Shown here piece by piece: positions 1 through 12,580 of a stretch of DNA of 64,000 nucleotides. The notes beneath the pieces were generated by a model. It had not been told where the DNA came from and searched no databases. It saw only the letters and a program-made list of their open reading frames with translations. A program made the translations under genes and the position numbers. This DNA comes from Xylaria sp. FL1777 (lineage: Eukaryota > Ascomycota > Sordariomycetes > Xylariales > Xylariaceae): positions 496,001 through 560,000 of the forward strand of contig MU400515.1 of NCBI GenBank assembly GCA_022578965.1, written 5' to 3'. How positions within the stretch are numbered: the stretch's first letter is position 1; the number at the start of each line of letters is the position of its first letter.

Positions 1-1788
1 AAGCTCTGGCAACCTCAGACCGGTTACTATGTGAGCATTCCGGAGCCCACTTCGGCTTAGCACACAAGGGTCTCTTGCGCTAACGAGCTACCTACGCTAG
101 GAACAATCCACGACAGATATTTGGCACTGTATCTGTCATTGCGTTCAGCGTGTTGTTCACCAGTCCGGCGTCGACAGCTCCCTGATTAAGGGAATCGGCT
201 TTGATGCGACTTGCTCGCTGGCCGTATTTGCCCACGACACCGACGAGCCTGTCACTGTTACTGGACCTGACTTTGAGAATGATGGTAACGACCGCAATGT
301 CATCCTATGGCTAGATCACCGCCCCGTGGACGAGACGGAAAAGATCAATGCCACTGGCCACAACTTGCTGCGCTATGTTGGTGGCAAGATGAGTATAGAG
401 ATGGAGATCCCCAAGGTGCTCTGGCTCAAGAACAATATGCCCGCCGAACTCTTCGACCGCTGCAAGTTCTACGATCTAGCGGATGCCTTGACACACCTGG
501 CTACAGGCAACGAGACCCGTAGCTTCTGCAGTACTGTCTGCAAGCAGGGATACGTCCCCGTTGGTGTTGATGGTAGCGTCAAAGGCTGGCAAGAGGATTT
601 TTACCACGCAATCGGCCTGAGCGATTTGGTGAAAGACAACTTTAAACGCATGGGAGGAGTCGACGGGGTGGTGAGCCTATTTATTACGAGTTTGATCGCA
701 AGACGAGTTATTGCTAATATGGGATGCAGAATGGCAATTACATGAGTGCTGGAGAGCTGGTTGGCACTCTGTCAGAACACGCCAGCAAGCAGCTCGGATT
801 ACCTGCTGGAATCGCAGTTGGTAGTGGCGTTATTGACGCCTACGCCGGCTGGATTGGTACGGTAGGAGCTAAAGTAGACACGCAGTACGGACAAGCAGAC
901 GAAAGTCATCCTGCAAACGACCTAGCTCAGGCCTCAACACGACTTGCCGCCGTCGCCGGTACCTCGACCTGTCACTTAGCATTGTCAGAGAAACCCGTGT
1001 TCGTCAACGGCGTATGGGGGCCGTACCGTGATGTCCTTCTTCCAGGCTTCTGGCTGGCAGAAGGCGGTCAGTCAGCTACAGGAGAGCTTTTACGCCACGT
1101 TATTGAGACGCACCCGGCGCATAAGGACATCATACCTCTTGCAGAAGCAATGCAACTGAATATCTACGATTACATGAACGTCCATCTCCGAGAGCTAGCC
1201 GAGAAAGCCGCCGCGCCAACGGTATCCTATCTTGGTCGACATTTCTTCTTCTACGGCGATCTATGGGGTAATCGCTCCCCCATTGCGGATCCAAACATGA
1301 AGGGTGCGGTGATTGGTCTCAGCTCCGACTCTAGTGTAGATGGTCTAGCGCTCTACTACTATGCTACGATGGAGTTTATCGCATTGCAAACGCGGCAGAT
1401 CGTGGAAGCCATGAATAAGGAAGGTCATAACATCCAGACGATCTTCATGTCAGGTAGCCAGTGCCAGAACGATATGCTTATGGATCTCATCGCCACCTGC
1501 TGCGATATGCCGGTGCTTATTCCACGATACGTGCACGCAGCTGTTGTACACGGAGCGGCTATGCTTGGTGCTAAAGCAGCTAGCGCGGACCATAGCGGCA
1601 ACACCGAGAACCTCTGGAGCATCATGGACCGCATGAGCAAGCCTGGCCGGCTCGTGAAGCCTGGGAAGGACGTGAACGAGAAGAAGCTACTCGACACCAA
1701 GTATGAGGTCTTCCTCGACCAATGTCGCACTCAGCAGGATTACCGCAAGAAGGTGGACGAGGCAACGAGCAGCTGGGCGGTCAAATAA
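1..1788 (+). CDS. FGGY-family carbohydrate kinase, D-ribulokinase-like (5' end outside window)
   Basis: Likely ATP-dependent ribulose/ribitol-type sugar kinase of the fungal YDR109C/human FGGY group, a cytosolic pentose-metabolism enzyme. Three exons are visible: 1-30 (partial), 101-670 and 730-1788, with introns 31-100 (70 bp) and 671-729 (59 bp). Both introns have GT-AG ends and CTAAC-like branch sites, and joining them keeps one frame of 552 residues. Family signatures seen: LWQPQTGYY and EQSTTDIW across the first junction, GIGFDATCSLAV (N-terminal FGGY lobe), ILWLDHRPVDE, then VIDAYAGWIGTVGA and VAGTSTCHLA (C-terminal lobe). The first few dozen codons, including the ATP/substrate-binding start of the family, lie left of the window. 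The stop is TAA at 1786-1788. The exact sugar substrate cannot be read from sequence. Confidence 0.88.
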
Positions 1789-2400
1789 GAGGCGTTTGCG
1801 TCACATCAAAGCAAATAGAAAAAACTGTTGCCCTATGACGTTGGCATGTTTTGCGGATTGGGTTACGCGTTGCTAGGCAAGCGCTATTGGCATATAAGTA
1901 GATAACACCATGGATTGTATGGCTAGAGCTACCACATAATTGACGATTGTGCATTTTGCTAGAGGATGAATTGTATTGTGTGAAATAAAGTCTGTAAGAA
2001 AATAAGTGACGAGAGAGAGGTACTAATATTAAGATATCTACACATAGTACTTACCTGTGGTAGCCTGTAGGTAAGTAGTTTTATAGTGGAGATGAACGCG
2101 CTTGGAGGTGTTCTGGGCGTTGGTCCGTGCACGAGACCAGCAACGGAGCTTCCCCTACCATGTTGATTGTTTTCTTTCAGCCTTGTCTCGAAATTTTGAA
2201 ATCTTGTTGCTAGCTGCCGGACACTCGAAAGCAAAACGGTACCTAGCTACATAGGTAGGGTAGGTTGGCTACCTGGCTGTCTAAATACCTAACATAGCCA
2301 CTATATCACCTCCCTCCCTCCTTGTTCTGCAATTACCTGAGTACAACACACGCTCTCCTCGCCGTCCCCGACCACATTTCCACCGCCTTTCGTTCCAGCC
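1789..2400. other. intergenic: kinase 3' flank and NIC96 upstream region
   Basis: There is no supportable gene. The AT-rich left half presumably holds the kinase 3' UTR. The right half (about 2300-2400) is C/T-rich, as is common just upstream of fungal start codons, and is likely the NIC96 leader. Confidence 0.5.
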
Positions 2401-5400
2401 ATGTCGATTTTCGGGGGTCTTGGCGCTACCCAGCCGCAACAGGCCGCCGGTCAACGGCCAAACTTGTTCGCTACTCAACAGCAGCCGCAGACGACGGGCC
2501 AGACGTCGAGTTTGTTTGGGAGTTCTTCTTCTGTTCAGAGTCAACCGCAGAATCCTACGCCCAGTTTATTCGGATCCAACACGACGCAACCGTCGCAGGG
2601 AACAACTGGGGGTTTTTTTGGCACTCAGCTGGCGAACCAGTTGCAAGCACCGGCGGCAAGTTTGTTTGGAAGCCAGACTACACAAAATACGCAATCTCAA
2701 GCTCCCAATATTGGTGGAGGTTTGCTTGGCTCGACGCTCGTAAACAGTGGACTACAACAGCAGCAACAAGCGCAACCGCCGACCGGCAGCTTCTTTGGGG
2801 CCGCTCCTACAACGCAACAACCGCAATCAACGGGCGCGTTCGGCTCAACTGTGAACCAGAACGCCGGCACATCGAGCCTTTTGGGAGCTAGTCAACAACC
2901 TGGTGCGTCGACCAACGCGGCTGCGCCCCCTCAAGGAAAGACGACGGGTTATTTCGACAGTCTCCTCGCGAAGAGCAAGAAGCAAGCCCAGGGCGAATCT
3001 CCCCTTGAGGATCTTCCTAGTCTGCAGCTCGGACTAGGCGATCTACGACAACGCCTTCGACAATTCGGGACTCAAGCAAGTCCTCTTCAGCATGGCAAGG
3101 CCCAATACATGCTCGCTGCTTCCGGTGTAGACCCCGGTGCTGCCGTGAAAGATCTTAAGTTCTTCAGTGCCCACACTGCAGGCCGTGTTGATCGGCCTGC
3201 TCCTACCCCTGCTGCGACCGAAATCGATGTTGAGGCATATCTCGCCAACCTCCAATCGAAAACTACACTGAGTATGATTGCCGACGGCCTTGAAAGATCA
3301 ACTAAGGACTTCGATGACTTTCTGGAGGACAACATCACAATGGAGTGGGAGGCGCAGAGGAAGCGTATATACGAACATTTCGGTATCAAGCCAAGGGAAG
3401 AAGAATCAGGCGATCATGGTACAGGAGCGCCAGCTAGAGAATCATCGGCAGGGTTTGGGCGATCAAGGAGAAATCCAAAGGCTTCGCGAGCTGCCACGCC
3501 CAGTGCTAAGGGCAGTGCTTTTGGTCGCTCAGCCCTACAGAAGTCGGTTATTGGAACGCCAAGTAAAATCGGCCCTCACCAGCCTGAGTTCAAAGATGTT
3601 GAGGATGCAGCAGGAAGCCCGCCGGCGGCTCATAACGGCTCATCCATTGATGATAGGGTTGCCAGGGAGAAGCAAGGCAGACTCGCAGAGCGCATTAGAG
3701 ATCTCAATTTGTCTCGTCTGGAGAAGACACCATATCCCATCTTTCATGAGCTTGCTGAGGTCGAAAATAGGACGGGCGATAGACACGCCCAACAGCTTGT
3801 CGATGCCTACCATGCTGCCATGTCCATTGTTGGCGAGAACCCAGACGCCGAGACCTTTACCGGAGACGCGACAGCTAGAGAGCGCCAGTTCAAGGATAAT
3901 TATCTTGACCTGAACGAAAAGTCTGTCGGTTCATTGCAGATGCGAAAAAGAATACTCGATGGTGCAAATCGCTTCTTGGAGAAGAAGTTCTTCCAAGAGA
4001 TTGAAAGTGTTATCGCTAAACATCCTCGGGAAGCTGCTCTTGGAGGGCGGCCGGACGTTATCAGCAAGATACAGGCTTACGTGCGGTTACGAAACGCTAG
4101 GAGAGACCTAGTACCCGACAATATCGAGCTTCAGCAGGATTCAAAAGGAGAGTTCGTCTGGGCAATAGTGTTTTTCCTGTTACGGTCCGGTCATATTGGA
4201 GAAGCTGCACAATATGTTAAAGGTCAATCGACAGTCTTCCGAACTATTGATAGGACATTCGCTTCTTATCTACTCGAGTACGTGGCTAGCCCTGAAAGAC
4301 GGTTAAGACGACAATTACAAGACCGATGTAACAACGAATATAACCAAAGGGCACGCAACGCACCCGAAAATTCCATCGACCCCTATCGAATGGCTTGCTA
4401 CAAGATTATTGGACGATGCGATGTTAGTAACCGCAGTTTCGAGAACTTGAATACGGAGATCGATGACTGGGTCTGGCTTCAATTCAATCTTGCTCGTGAA
4501 AACGATAAGTCAACTGAGGTGGCTACTGAATCATACGGACTTCAGGATCTTCGCGCTAGTATCCGAGAGATTGGATTGAAGCATTTTCCCAAAAATCCTA
4601 CTGAAGATACCAATAGCACCTTTGGCATGTTTTTCTATTTGCAAATATTGGCAGGCATGTTTGAGCAGGCTATATCATACCTTTACACCTTCTCCTATGT
4701 TGACGCCATCCACTTCGCGATTGGTCTGGAGTATTACGGTCTTCTTCGACCGGCCGATCCATGGACCACTACGGACACGCTGCTGTCCCACGATACTCGC
4801 TCAAAGCCACAGTTAAGCTTTGGTCGGATGTTAGGATACTACACAAGAGACTTCCGTGCCGCCGACGTGAACTCTGCAGTAGACTATCTCACGCTCATCT
4901 GCCTCAATGCTGATTTGGATGGTGAGGCAGGGCGTCAGCAGGCGGGGCTATGTCACATGGCCCTGCGGGAGCTGGTGCTGGAGACGAGAGAATTTAGCAA
5001 GTTGATTGGCGACATTAGGCCAGATGGACACCGCATTACCGGGCTCATTGAAGAACGCGGCCGGCTCATAGGATTGCGAGAAGAAGATGAATTCGTTAGG
5101 ACGGTTACTCTTCAAGCAGCCCGCTTTGCTGACGACAATGGTCGGACAACCGATGCCGTACTGTTATATCATCTTGCTGGAGACTACGACAGTGTCGTTA
5201 CGATTGTCAGTCGCGCGTTGAGTGAGGCAATCTCACTCGAGATTGGCGAAGACCCTATGCGTCTCATGCCTGTTAAACCACGTGCCACCGGCGCCACGGC
5301 TGAGGCGCAGCCGGGAAGCAGCTTGAGCCTCGCATCTCTCGACGACCCTATTCAGCTCGCCTATACCATGATGTCCATGTACGAGAAAGATGCCATGTTC

Positions 5401-5883
5401 TCGACCAAGATTCAGAACCAGAACCGAACCGCTTGCCATCTACTGTTGCAGATGAGTGAGATCAAGGGCCTAGTAGAAATCGGCCAATGGCCCGACGCGT
5501 TAGATGTAAGTCCCACGTCAATCAATTATCCATTTTGGGCAGTGTGTTAACAAGTCCCGTAGAAAATCCGCGCGCTCGAGATTCTTCCATTGGATGCCGG
5601 TGGCGATGCGGCTAAGGTCCGTCACTACGCGTCCAAGTTTTCGGGACTCTCGCAGGCGGTAGCTATCAACGTGCCGAACTTGCTAATGTGGTCTATCACT
5701 TGCTGCATCCGACAGCGGGAGCGGCTCATGAGCGGGCAATTCACCGGCAACGAAGGGTCGCGTCGGATGATGTGCGACGGCCTCAAGCAGATGAGTATGG
5801 ATCTGACCACATATACCAGCCAGCTGCGGTACAGATTCCCGCCACATCTGCTTGAAGCGCTAGCTAGGGCATCTGCGGATTAA
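2401..5883 (+). CDS. NIC96: nucleoporin Nic96/Nup93
   Basis: Structural scaffold nucleoporin of the inner ring of the nuclear pore complex. It anchors the Nsp1-Nup49-Nup57 channel trimer and contacts the large inner-ring nucleoporins (family knowledge). Two exons, 2401-5505 and 5563-5883, are separated by a 57-bp GT-AG intron; splicing gives 1141 residues, close to the roughly 1100 of other filamentous-fungal Nic96 proteins. Residues 1-160 carry about seven Phe-Gly motifs (SLFG, GFFG, SFFG, AFGS) in a Gln/Ser/Thr-rich setting. Residues near 181-225 (GYFDSLLAKSKKQ, then a Leu/Arg-rich helix) are the probable channel-trimer-binding segment. From about residue 400 onward is the all-helical Nup93/Nic96 domain (for example WAIVFFLLRSGHIGEA and MFFYLQILAGMFEQAISYL). 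The second exon (KIRALEILPLDAG onward) completes the conserved C-terminus. The start is the first ATG, at the family's usual N-terminus. Confidence 0.95.
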
Positions 5884-7063
5884 ACGGCGGTCGTTGGGAT
5901 AGCGGTGGTACAATGTAATGATTACCATGAACCCACGGGGCAACATGGTGCTTCCTCCCGGGGAAATAGACTACTACTATACCATTGGATGTAGGATTAC
6001 AGCGTCATACATGATATAGATGAAGACGAAGCTAATAATTCGACTGTGTAAAAAGTCCCCGGAGACAAGGTAGTATGTGGTTGCTAATGGGCTAATTAAT
6101 AGACGATCCAGCACTAAGTAACAGTAACGCCCTTTTGTTTAATTAATTACTTGCCTTGTGTCAAACTAAATACTTAGTTAAGTAGCACTATGCTCTCAAA
6201 TTGAAGCTACTAATTTAAACTACTGCTTAGAACACCTACTATAGACAGGCTATTTAGATACTTACTGGTGAATATATGGTAATAGCAATGGTAGATGGAT
6301 CAAATGCACTTATACTAAGAACCATGCAGCGCAATAAGTAAACAATTCTTAGGTAAAATGTATATAGGTTTAGTAAGTATACTACTAAATGAGGCTAGCG
6401 AGAGTTGCCCGAGTCATTATGTCGTTGCTCCAAGACACGCCATGAATCATGCATGCCCCACCGGTAGCAAAACCACTGCTTTACCCTGCACGAGAATGCC
6501 TCCGTTCGTGCGACATCCCACAAGCTCGCACCCTGACAGCCCGGCGGTCTCACTCCATCCATCCGTATCTGATTGTCGAGCCGCCGATCTAGTGCAGTGT
6601 GCTACGACTCTAGCGTCGTATTCGATCCCCATTCAGCCCTACCAGCCAGGCGCGTCGCTCGATTCGTCCACCATCCCGCATACACCACGACAAGGTCGAT
6701 GCGGTGTAGCTACCACAACACATGTGGCATCCAGCTTGGCAAGATAGGATACGGGCGAGATAGATTCAGACAGGACACGCGACGAGCACACCGAGACCAC
6801 TATCTACTATAGTATACATATACCGGGAAGAGGTGACCAGCCTTGCATCCATCGCATCCCACTCACTTACCCACACCATCACCACCTTTGTGGCCGGCCG
6901 GAACCCGGTCCCGATCCCGATCCCTGTCTGTGTAACAGGTCAAGTGCGGCGAGGTGGATGAGGACCGAGCAGTGATGTGACGTGACGGCTCCTGCAATAC
7001 GCACGCCCACAGTTCAGCTATATTTATTTCTATTTTTATTACCACCACTGCCGGTATTTGATA
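5884..7063. other. intergenic between NIC96 and the bZIP gene
   Basis: About 1.2 kb with no gene found. The left part is AT-rich with scattered TTAATTAA-type words. From about 6830 to 7060 the sequence becomes C/T-rich and contains a short imperfect CCGATC repeat near 6908-6922, presumably promoter and leader of the bZIP gene. Confidence 0.45.
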
Positions 7064-9352
7064 ATGCTGCCCTCCACATCGTCGTCCTCCATCCCCACCC
7101 ATCGTCTTCCCCCCACGCCTACTTCACCCCCTATTCTCTCTACCTCCGCTACCCCCACGGAGCCCAGCTTCAGCTATCCTCAACCAACTTCTACTGCTGC
7201 TGCTGCTGCTGCTGCCACGGGGACTCTCTTTCCCCCCACCTCTTTATCTGAACCCAACGATCCGAGTCTCTACAAACGTGGTCCATCTTCACCCCTCGAT
7301 GGCCATTCCCCTGATTCGGCTAGCTCGCTACCCGGGGGTCGAGACAATGTCTCAGCCGTTCCCCAGGATCAACGCACTAAGAAGCGGCGTACGGGCTGCC
7401 CTGGGTCGAGAGGCGTCGCTAACCTGACCCCCGAGCAGCTAGCTAAGAAGCGAGCTAATGGTAGGCCAATCCTCCCTTATATCCTCATCAGGACAGCCTC
7501 TACGCTACATTGTCATGGCTGTCATTGGCGATGTTCTACTGATATTGCCTATGAGCATCGTTGGTGAATAATATAAGATTGCCCGTACGCGCTTTGTATT
7601 CATAAGATCATTATAGAGACATTAGTTGAGCCCTCGCGATTCGCGGATAGATGGAAATATCTGACTTGAGAATGATAGACCGAGAGGCGCAACGAGCTAT
7701 ACGGGAACGTACCAAGAACCAGATCGAAGCCCTCGAGAATAAAATACGCGAATTAACTGCCCAGAAGCCGTATCAGGAGCTCCAAAAAGTCATCCGCCAG
7801 AAGGAGGCTGCCGAGGCCGAAGTTGTAGAGCTTAAAGCTCGTATGGCTTCCATTGTGGCATTGATACAACCCCTCTTGTCCCGTGATATGCGTATGTCAA
7901 CCCGGAATTCTACAGCCACATTATCTTAGTCGTCTCTTTCCCATGATTTATGTTTCACTAATCTAGTTGGTTGTAGCTGAAGGTGCTTTAGCCTCTCCAC
8001 TTCCAACCTATGATTCCACTCAGCAGCAGCAGCAGCAGCAACAGCTTTCTTCTTACTCCACGCAGAACAATTCAACGCCCGTAGGCGAATCAACGCCTTA
8101 TTCGACTGTGGATTCATCCCGGCATGGCCAAGCGCTACCCCAGTCAAGTTCACAACTGAATTTGGACGTCCATCAAGTCAAGATGCCAAATCAGCAATGG
8201 TCTGACCGCGCCTTGAACTTGAACATCGGTGGTGAACATCTCAAGCTCAACTGTCTTCTCGATCCTTCACAACGTTTAAATAGGATGCAGACAGGAGTGA
8301 ACGGAGCTCAAGATTCACCCGCTTTTCAACATTTACCCATGAAACACGATTGGGGTATTGCCACGCATTTAGCGCGTTATAATAATACTTTTACAGGAAG
8401 TGATTCGTCGCTTTCACCGCCAGTACAACAGCATCAATCTATAGAGTACGCATCTGACCCCTCAAGTTTTCCCGAGACGCCGTGGGTGGGCGTCGATTCC
8501 CCGATTAAGCATGTTCCAGCAACTTGCCCTCTCGATCAGGTTCTTCTCGACTTTATGCAAGAACGCCGTCAACGCGCCGCCGAGGGCGTGCCAACAAGAG
8601 AGGTCGTAGGGCCGGAATATCCTTCCATCTTTTCATTACTTAATCCCGCCGATAGTGCCTGTTCCCATCCGGTATCTAAGGTCTTTACGGATATCTTATC
8701 GAAGTTTTCCGCTATTTGTAGGGTGCCTGAGAAGGTAGCTGTGTTATACGTCATGTTTCTAGTTAGTAAGTATTTTCTAGCCACTTCCTCCCCATTTTAG
8801 GAATCTTCAAGGGTAGAATGGGTACAATGGTTTTTTTCTGGATATGACACTGTCTTGGGAGCTTTAAGGGGTTTAAAAGATGTCTACGAATCTTGTTCAT
8901 GATGGGAACTGCTGACTCTGAGCGTTATAGTGCGGTGGCACATTAGCCCAACCCAAGAAAATTACAAAATGCTACCCCCATTCGTAAGGCCACTGGACAT
9001 ACAGTACAGCACGCCACATCCCGCTTGGATCGACTATCTACCTTTTCCTGTGATGCGGGAGAAGTTTGTTCGTGAATACGATTCCCCAGGTTTTCATTTT
9101 GAGGAAATATTCCTTCCTTATACACTAACATTATCCCTTAATTGGCCATACGAAGAAACTGACGCTCTCATTGTCACTCCCGATGGCAGCGAGACTATCA
9201 TCAATCCTGTTTTCCGACGTCATTTACTCAGGCTAGAGAACTGGACATTAGGAGATGCATTCGACCAGGCTCTACCAGCTCTGCGAGGCACGTATAACCT
9301 CAAAAACGACGGTAGTACACTGAATCAAAAACAACCTCAAAACAGTGAATAA
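7064..9352 (+). CDS. bZIP transcription factor with C-terminal DUF3425 domain
   Basis: Predicted nuclear DNA-binding regulator of a fungal-specific class. Four exons: 7064-7460, 7679-7891, 7977-8765 and 8931-9352, with introns of 218, 85 and 165 bp that keep frame; product 606 residues. The N-terminus is Ser/Thr/Pro-rich with an alanine run. The basic region KKRANDREAQRAIRERTK is split by intron 1 exactly at the Asn-Asp junction and is followed by a leucine-zipper-like coiled coil (IEALENKIREL, then VVELKARMASIVALI). The third exon encodes a polyglutamine run. The last exon has the DUF3425 hallmark LMRWHISPTQENY-type block (here VMRWHISPTQENY) and HPAWIDYLPFP. Target genes are unknown. The start is the first true ATG after an in-frame TTG at 7058. 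Confidence 0.88.
8023..8043 (+). repeat. CAG-type microsatellite coding polyglutamine
   Basis: A short CAG/CAA run inside exon 3 of the bZIP gene encodes about nine consecutive glutamines. It lies in frame, so length changes would alter only the polyQ tract. Confidence 0.8.
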
Positions 9353-10420
9353 TATTGACATAAGACATTGGACGACGAACCGGGTGTTCCTTGAAGTGCA
9401 TTTAGATCGGAACATTTCATTTGCTATTACGGCGTTGCGGAAAACTAGAACATTACGGGGATTATCTTTATGCATTACTTGGTTCTAAGGCGCTGGGGGC
9501 ATCGCAGGTAACCCGCATACGAAATAGGGGAAAAGCACGGCCTACTTACTCAGTTATTATAATGTAGTTCTTATTTTCGAACAACGAACGTCTGACGGGC
9601 GTTGTGGACAGTAGTTTTATACCTATCTACGGATTCAGCCTTTGCCATCGGCTGATCGTCTCTTCGACGATCCCCTAACTCCCGAGAAAGACAGGGAAAT
9701 GGGGCTGGATATAGGGGATCTTGAGAGAATCATCGCATCTATGGGTTCTATTGACGGTGTTCGTGGGGTTAGGCTCTAATTGAATTCCAAATCTACCAGG
9801 GTGAAGGAATATATGCACAGCATACATGTATATAACTAGTATCTACTCTGATGATGTTATATAAATGAAACCCCATGTTAAAGCTTCTATACGATCAGTT
9901 AATATCGGGGAAGTAGGTACGTGGGTCGATGAGAATTGTACCCTAAAACTTACATAACGATCAAGACCAGGTCAATTACAGGCACGGTCATGGGCGGAAG
10001 CAATTGTATGAGTGAGATCTAGCAGATTGATACAATCATCAGCTGAGTTTTTTCGTCTTTGAACTTCTGTAGAAAGGGGGGAAGTAGAAAGGCGTGGGTA
10101 AGGCCGACAAGTCGTAATTTACATGACCTAAGTTTCGATATCTACGTGAACACTATTACTATGCCATTACTTGATTCATTACGGAGTGCCGATCTACTAT
10201 ATTCCAGCACACCTATATATTACGCAGCTCACTTTATTCCTCTGGGTAGGTCTCATAAATCAATCATTACATCCATCATATAAGGAAGGGTATCTGTCTG
10301 CAGCCTTGATAAATTAGTTAGTTAGCCTTGTCTACTCTTTTCCTTGTACTCCTTTTTCCTGTACCCTTTTCCAACCCTCCCTCTCCAGCATGCTCATTCT
10401 AACGCCCCTGCCCTCTCTGA
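9353..10420. other. intergenic between convergent bZIP and DCAF4-like genes
   Basis: The two genes converge here, so this is 3' flank on both sides. I see no further open frame with coding character and no RNA gene. Confidence 0.45.
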
Positions 10421-12580
10421 TTACGCCTCATCCCCGACATCATCAACCCCGAACGTAAAAGCAGTGATGTTGCTCCGTGGCCCGTAGCCCACGAAAAGCG
10501 TGGGCGTGAGATCTCCAGGGAAGGCCTGGAACTGCAGGCTCTTGATAACGGGGTGGTCGAGCCCGCCCAGCGACCGGACATTCGACGTCTCATCTCTAGA
10601 AGATATCCCTCGTTCCTCTGTTGCGACATCGAGGACCCGGAGTCGCGCGCCCGTGCGCACTGAGTACAGCGCCACGGTGCCCGGGACGTCGTCGTGGGCA
10701 GCTGCCACGACGCCCGTAGCCGCGTCGTAGGAGAAGCCGATGTCGATGTGGGCGTTGTTGCGGTACTTCTCGAAGCGGATTACGGGCTGGGTTATGGGCT
10801 TGTTTGCGGGATCTGGCCGTCTTTTCTCTGGAGTCTTGTCATTCCTATGTCCTCTTCTATCGTGGTGATTCCGGCCCTTGAGGTCACGCCGTCGGGAATT
10901 ATGAGCACGGTCCCAATCTCTGCTATTTATATCGCCTTCTCTACTGTCGATATCAATGCTGCTGTCGCCGCTGTCGTCTCTAGCGGCCTGATGTGAGCGC
11001 GTGAACCGCAGGTCATAAACCCCGAGCTGGTTCTGCAGCCCGGCTACAAGGACCTGGTTTCCACCGTTCAGACATTTCAGATGCGTGATGGTAGAGGGCA
11101 GCTTGAGATACGACCATGTAGTGAGTGGGACGCGTGTATCAGCGGTGAACAGCGCGCCCGGGCGCCCGCCAAAACGCAGGATGTCCCCATTGCTCGGATG
11201 GAAATCTACTGCGAAGACGTCGTGAAATAGTTCGCCCGGGAAGTGTCGTTCAGGGTTGGTCACAAACCGCGCAGCGGAGGGAAGCCAGGTTGAGGACCGC
11301 GTAAGGTCGCGATCCCACTGTATGATCCCCCGACTCGTCCCGACCGCGCACGCTGCCGATGAGAATGCCGGTGCGGGCGCGACGCAGTGCGCCCCGTAGT
11401 CATTTTGACTTGACTGGAGTCTACTTGGTGCCAGATTCCGGAGGGGCCCTAAGACGTGGAAATGGCTGGTGTAAATACTTGGTGACACGAGCAAGGAGTT
11501 ATCGTTACAAAACAAATAGATCGTAGGTAAGAAAAGGAGTGAAAAAAATAACAATAGAGGAGTAGAGACGGGAAAAGGAGACTAGTATGACAAACTCACC
11601 TGAAGGGATAATCCAGCGCGGACGCAGAGGGTCGTTATTACCGTCATCAATCGTAGGCGATAATGTCCATAGAGAGTTAGGGCTTCCGTTACAAAGAGGT
11701 TGTGTAGACGTCACGAATATGCTGTTGCTGGGTGCGTGGTATTGGATGTCCGAGATGTGTGGTATATAGGGTAGTATCTCCGGTGTAGAAAATTGTGGGA
11801 TACGATAGTTGGCTAGGAGGCGCTCGTTGAGGCTGTGGCACGGATAGTGAAGGGATGTGTTAGTCAGTGTGTCATTAATCTAAGTACGTAGCAAAGAGGC
11901 GGTGACAAGTGAGTTATGATTGCTTAGTCGGAATACCTACCGTCCATTCTTGTCTCGAGGGATGTATGTTGAAAGGAGTATGTTTGCGTGGGGGTTTACG
12001 TCCGTGGCCATATTCGCGGCTGCGAAGTCAGTTCCATCATGATATATATGTGATGACGAAGGAAGGGGATAGGAATGAGACCCGTTAGCGACCTACCTAC
12101 ATACACATTACACATCCTGGTCTTGTCATCATAGCCGCCTATAAACATGCACTTGACAGGCCCGAGCAGTGGAAAACAGCCTTTATGCCTCATGCCCTCG
12201 ACAAAGCAAGCAGCCTGCATATCATCCTTCGCGGCGCCATATTCGCGGGCGAAGAACCCGCCCGTCAGCGGCTCATGGAGCACTCTTGCCCGCCTGATGC
12301 GGGTTTTGGCGACGTTCTTGTGTCGCAAAGCCGCTGCGACGTCCTCATCGCGGAGCTTCTGCCTTTTCACGCTGTTAGAGGACCAGGCGGCGTTGGTCGG
12401 CGCCGTCTTACTGTTCTCGACTTTGAAATAGCGGCGCTTCACGGGATCTTTACAGGATTATCAGCTTGCCTAGCTTATACTGTACATAGCCCATGACACC
12501 ACGAGGTAGTAGAGAGACGACGGAGAAGAGGTAGGAAATCATATAGGTTACGCACCGTAATAGTAGCCCGGAATATTCAT
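10421..12580 (-). CDS. WD40-repeat protein, DCAF4-like
   Basis: Likely substrate receptor of a DDB1-Cul4 ubiquitin ligase, by resemblance to DCAF4; no function is proven for fungal members. Five exons on the minus strand: 12580-12556, 12447-12097, 12019-11941, 11832-11600 and 11448-10421, with introns of 108, 77, 108 and 151 bp. Phases fit throughout and give 571 residues. The 25-nt first exon encodes MNIPGYYYD, the N-terminal family signature, and the next exon continues PVKRRYFKVE. Later blocks include NILLSTYIPRD, VFAVDFHPSNGDILRFGGR (WD40 blade), VLVAGLQNQLGVYDLRF (a DLR motif of the kind that docks DDB1) and SLQFQAFPGD. A highly charged Asp/Arg/His-rich insertion of about 60 residues interrupts the propeller. 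The C-terminus is acidic. Confidence 0.85.
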
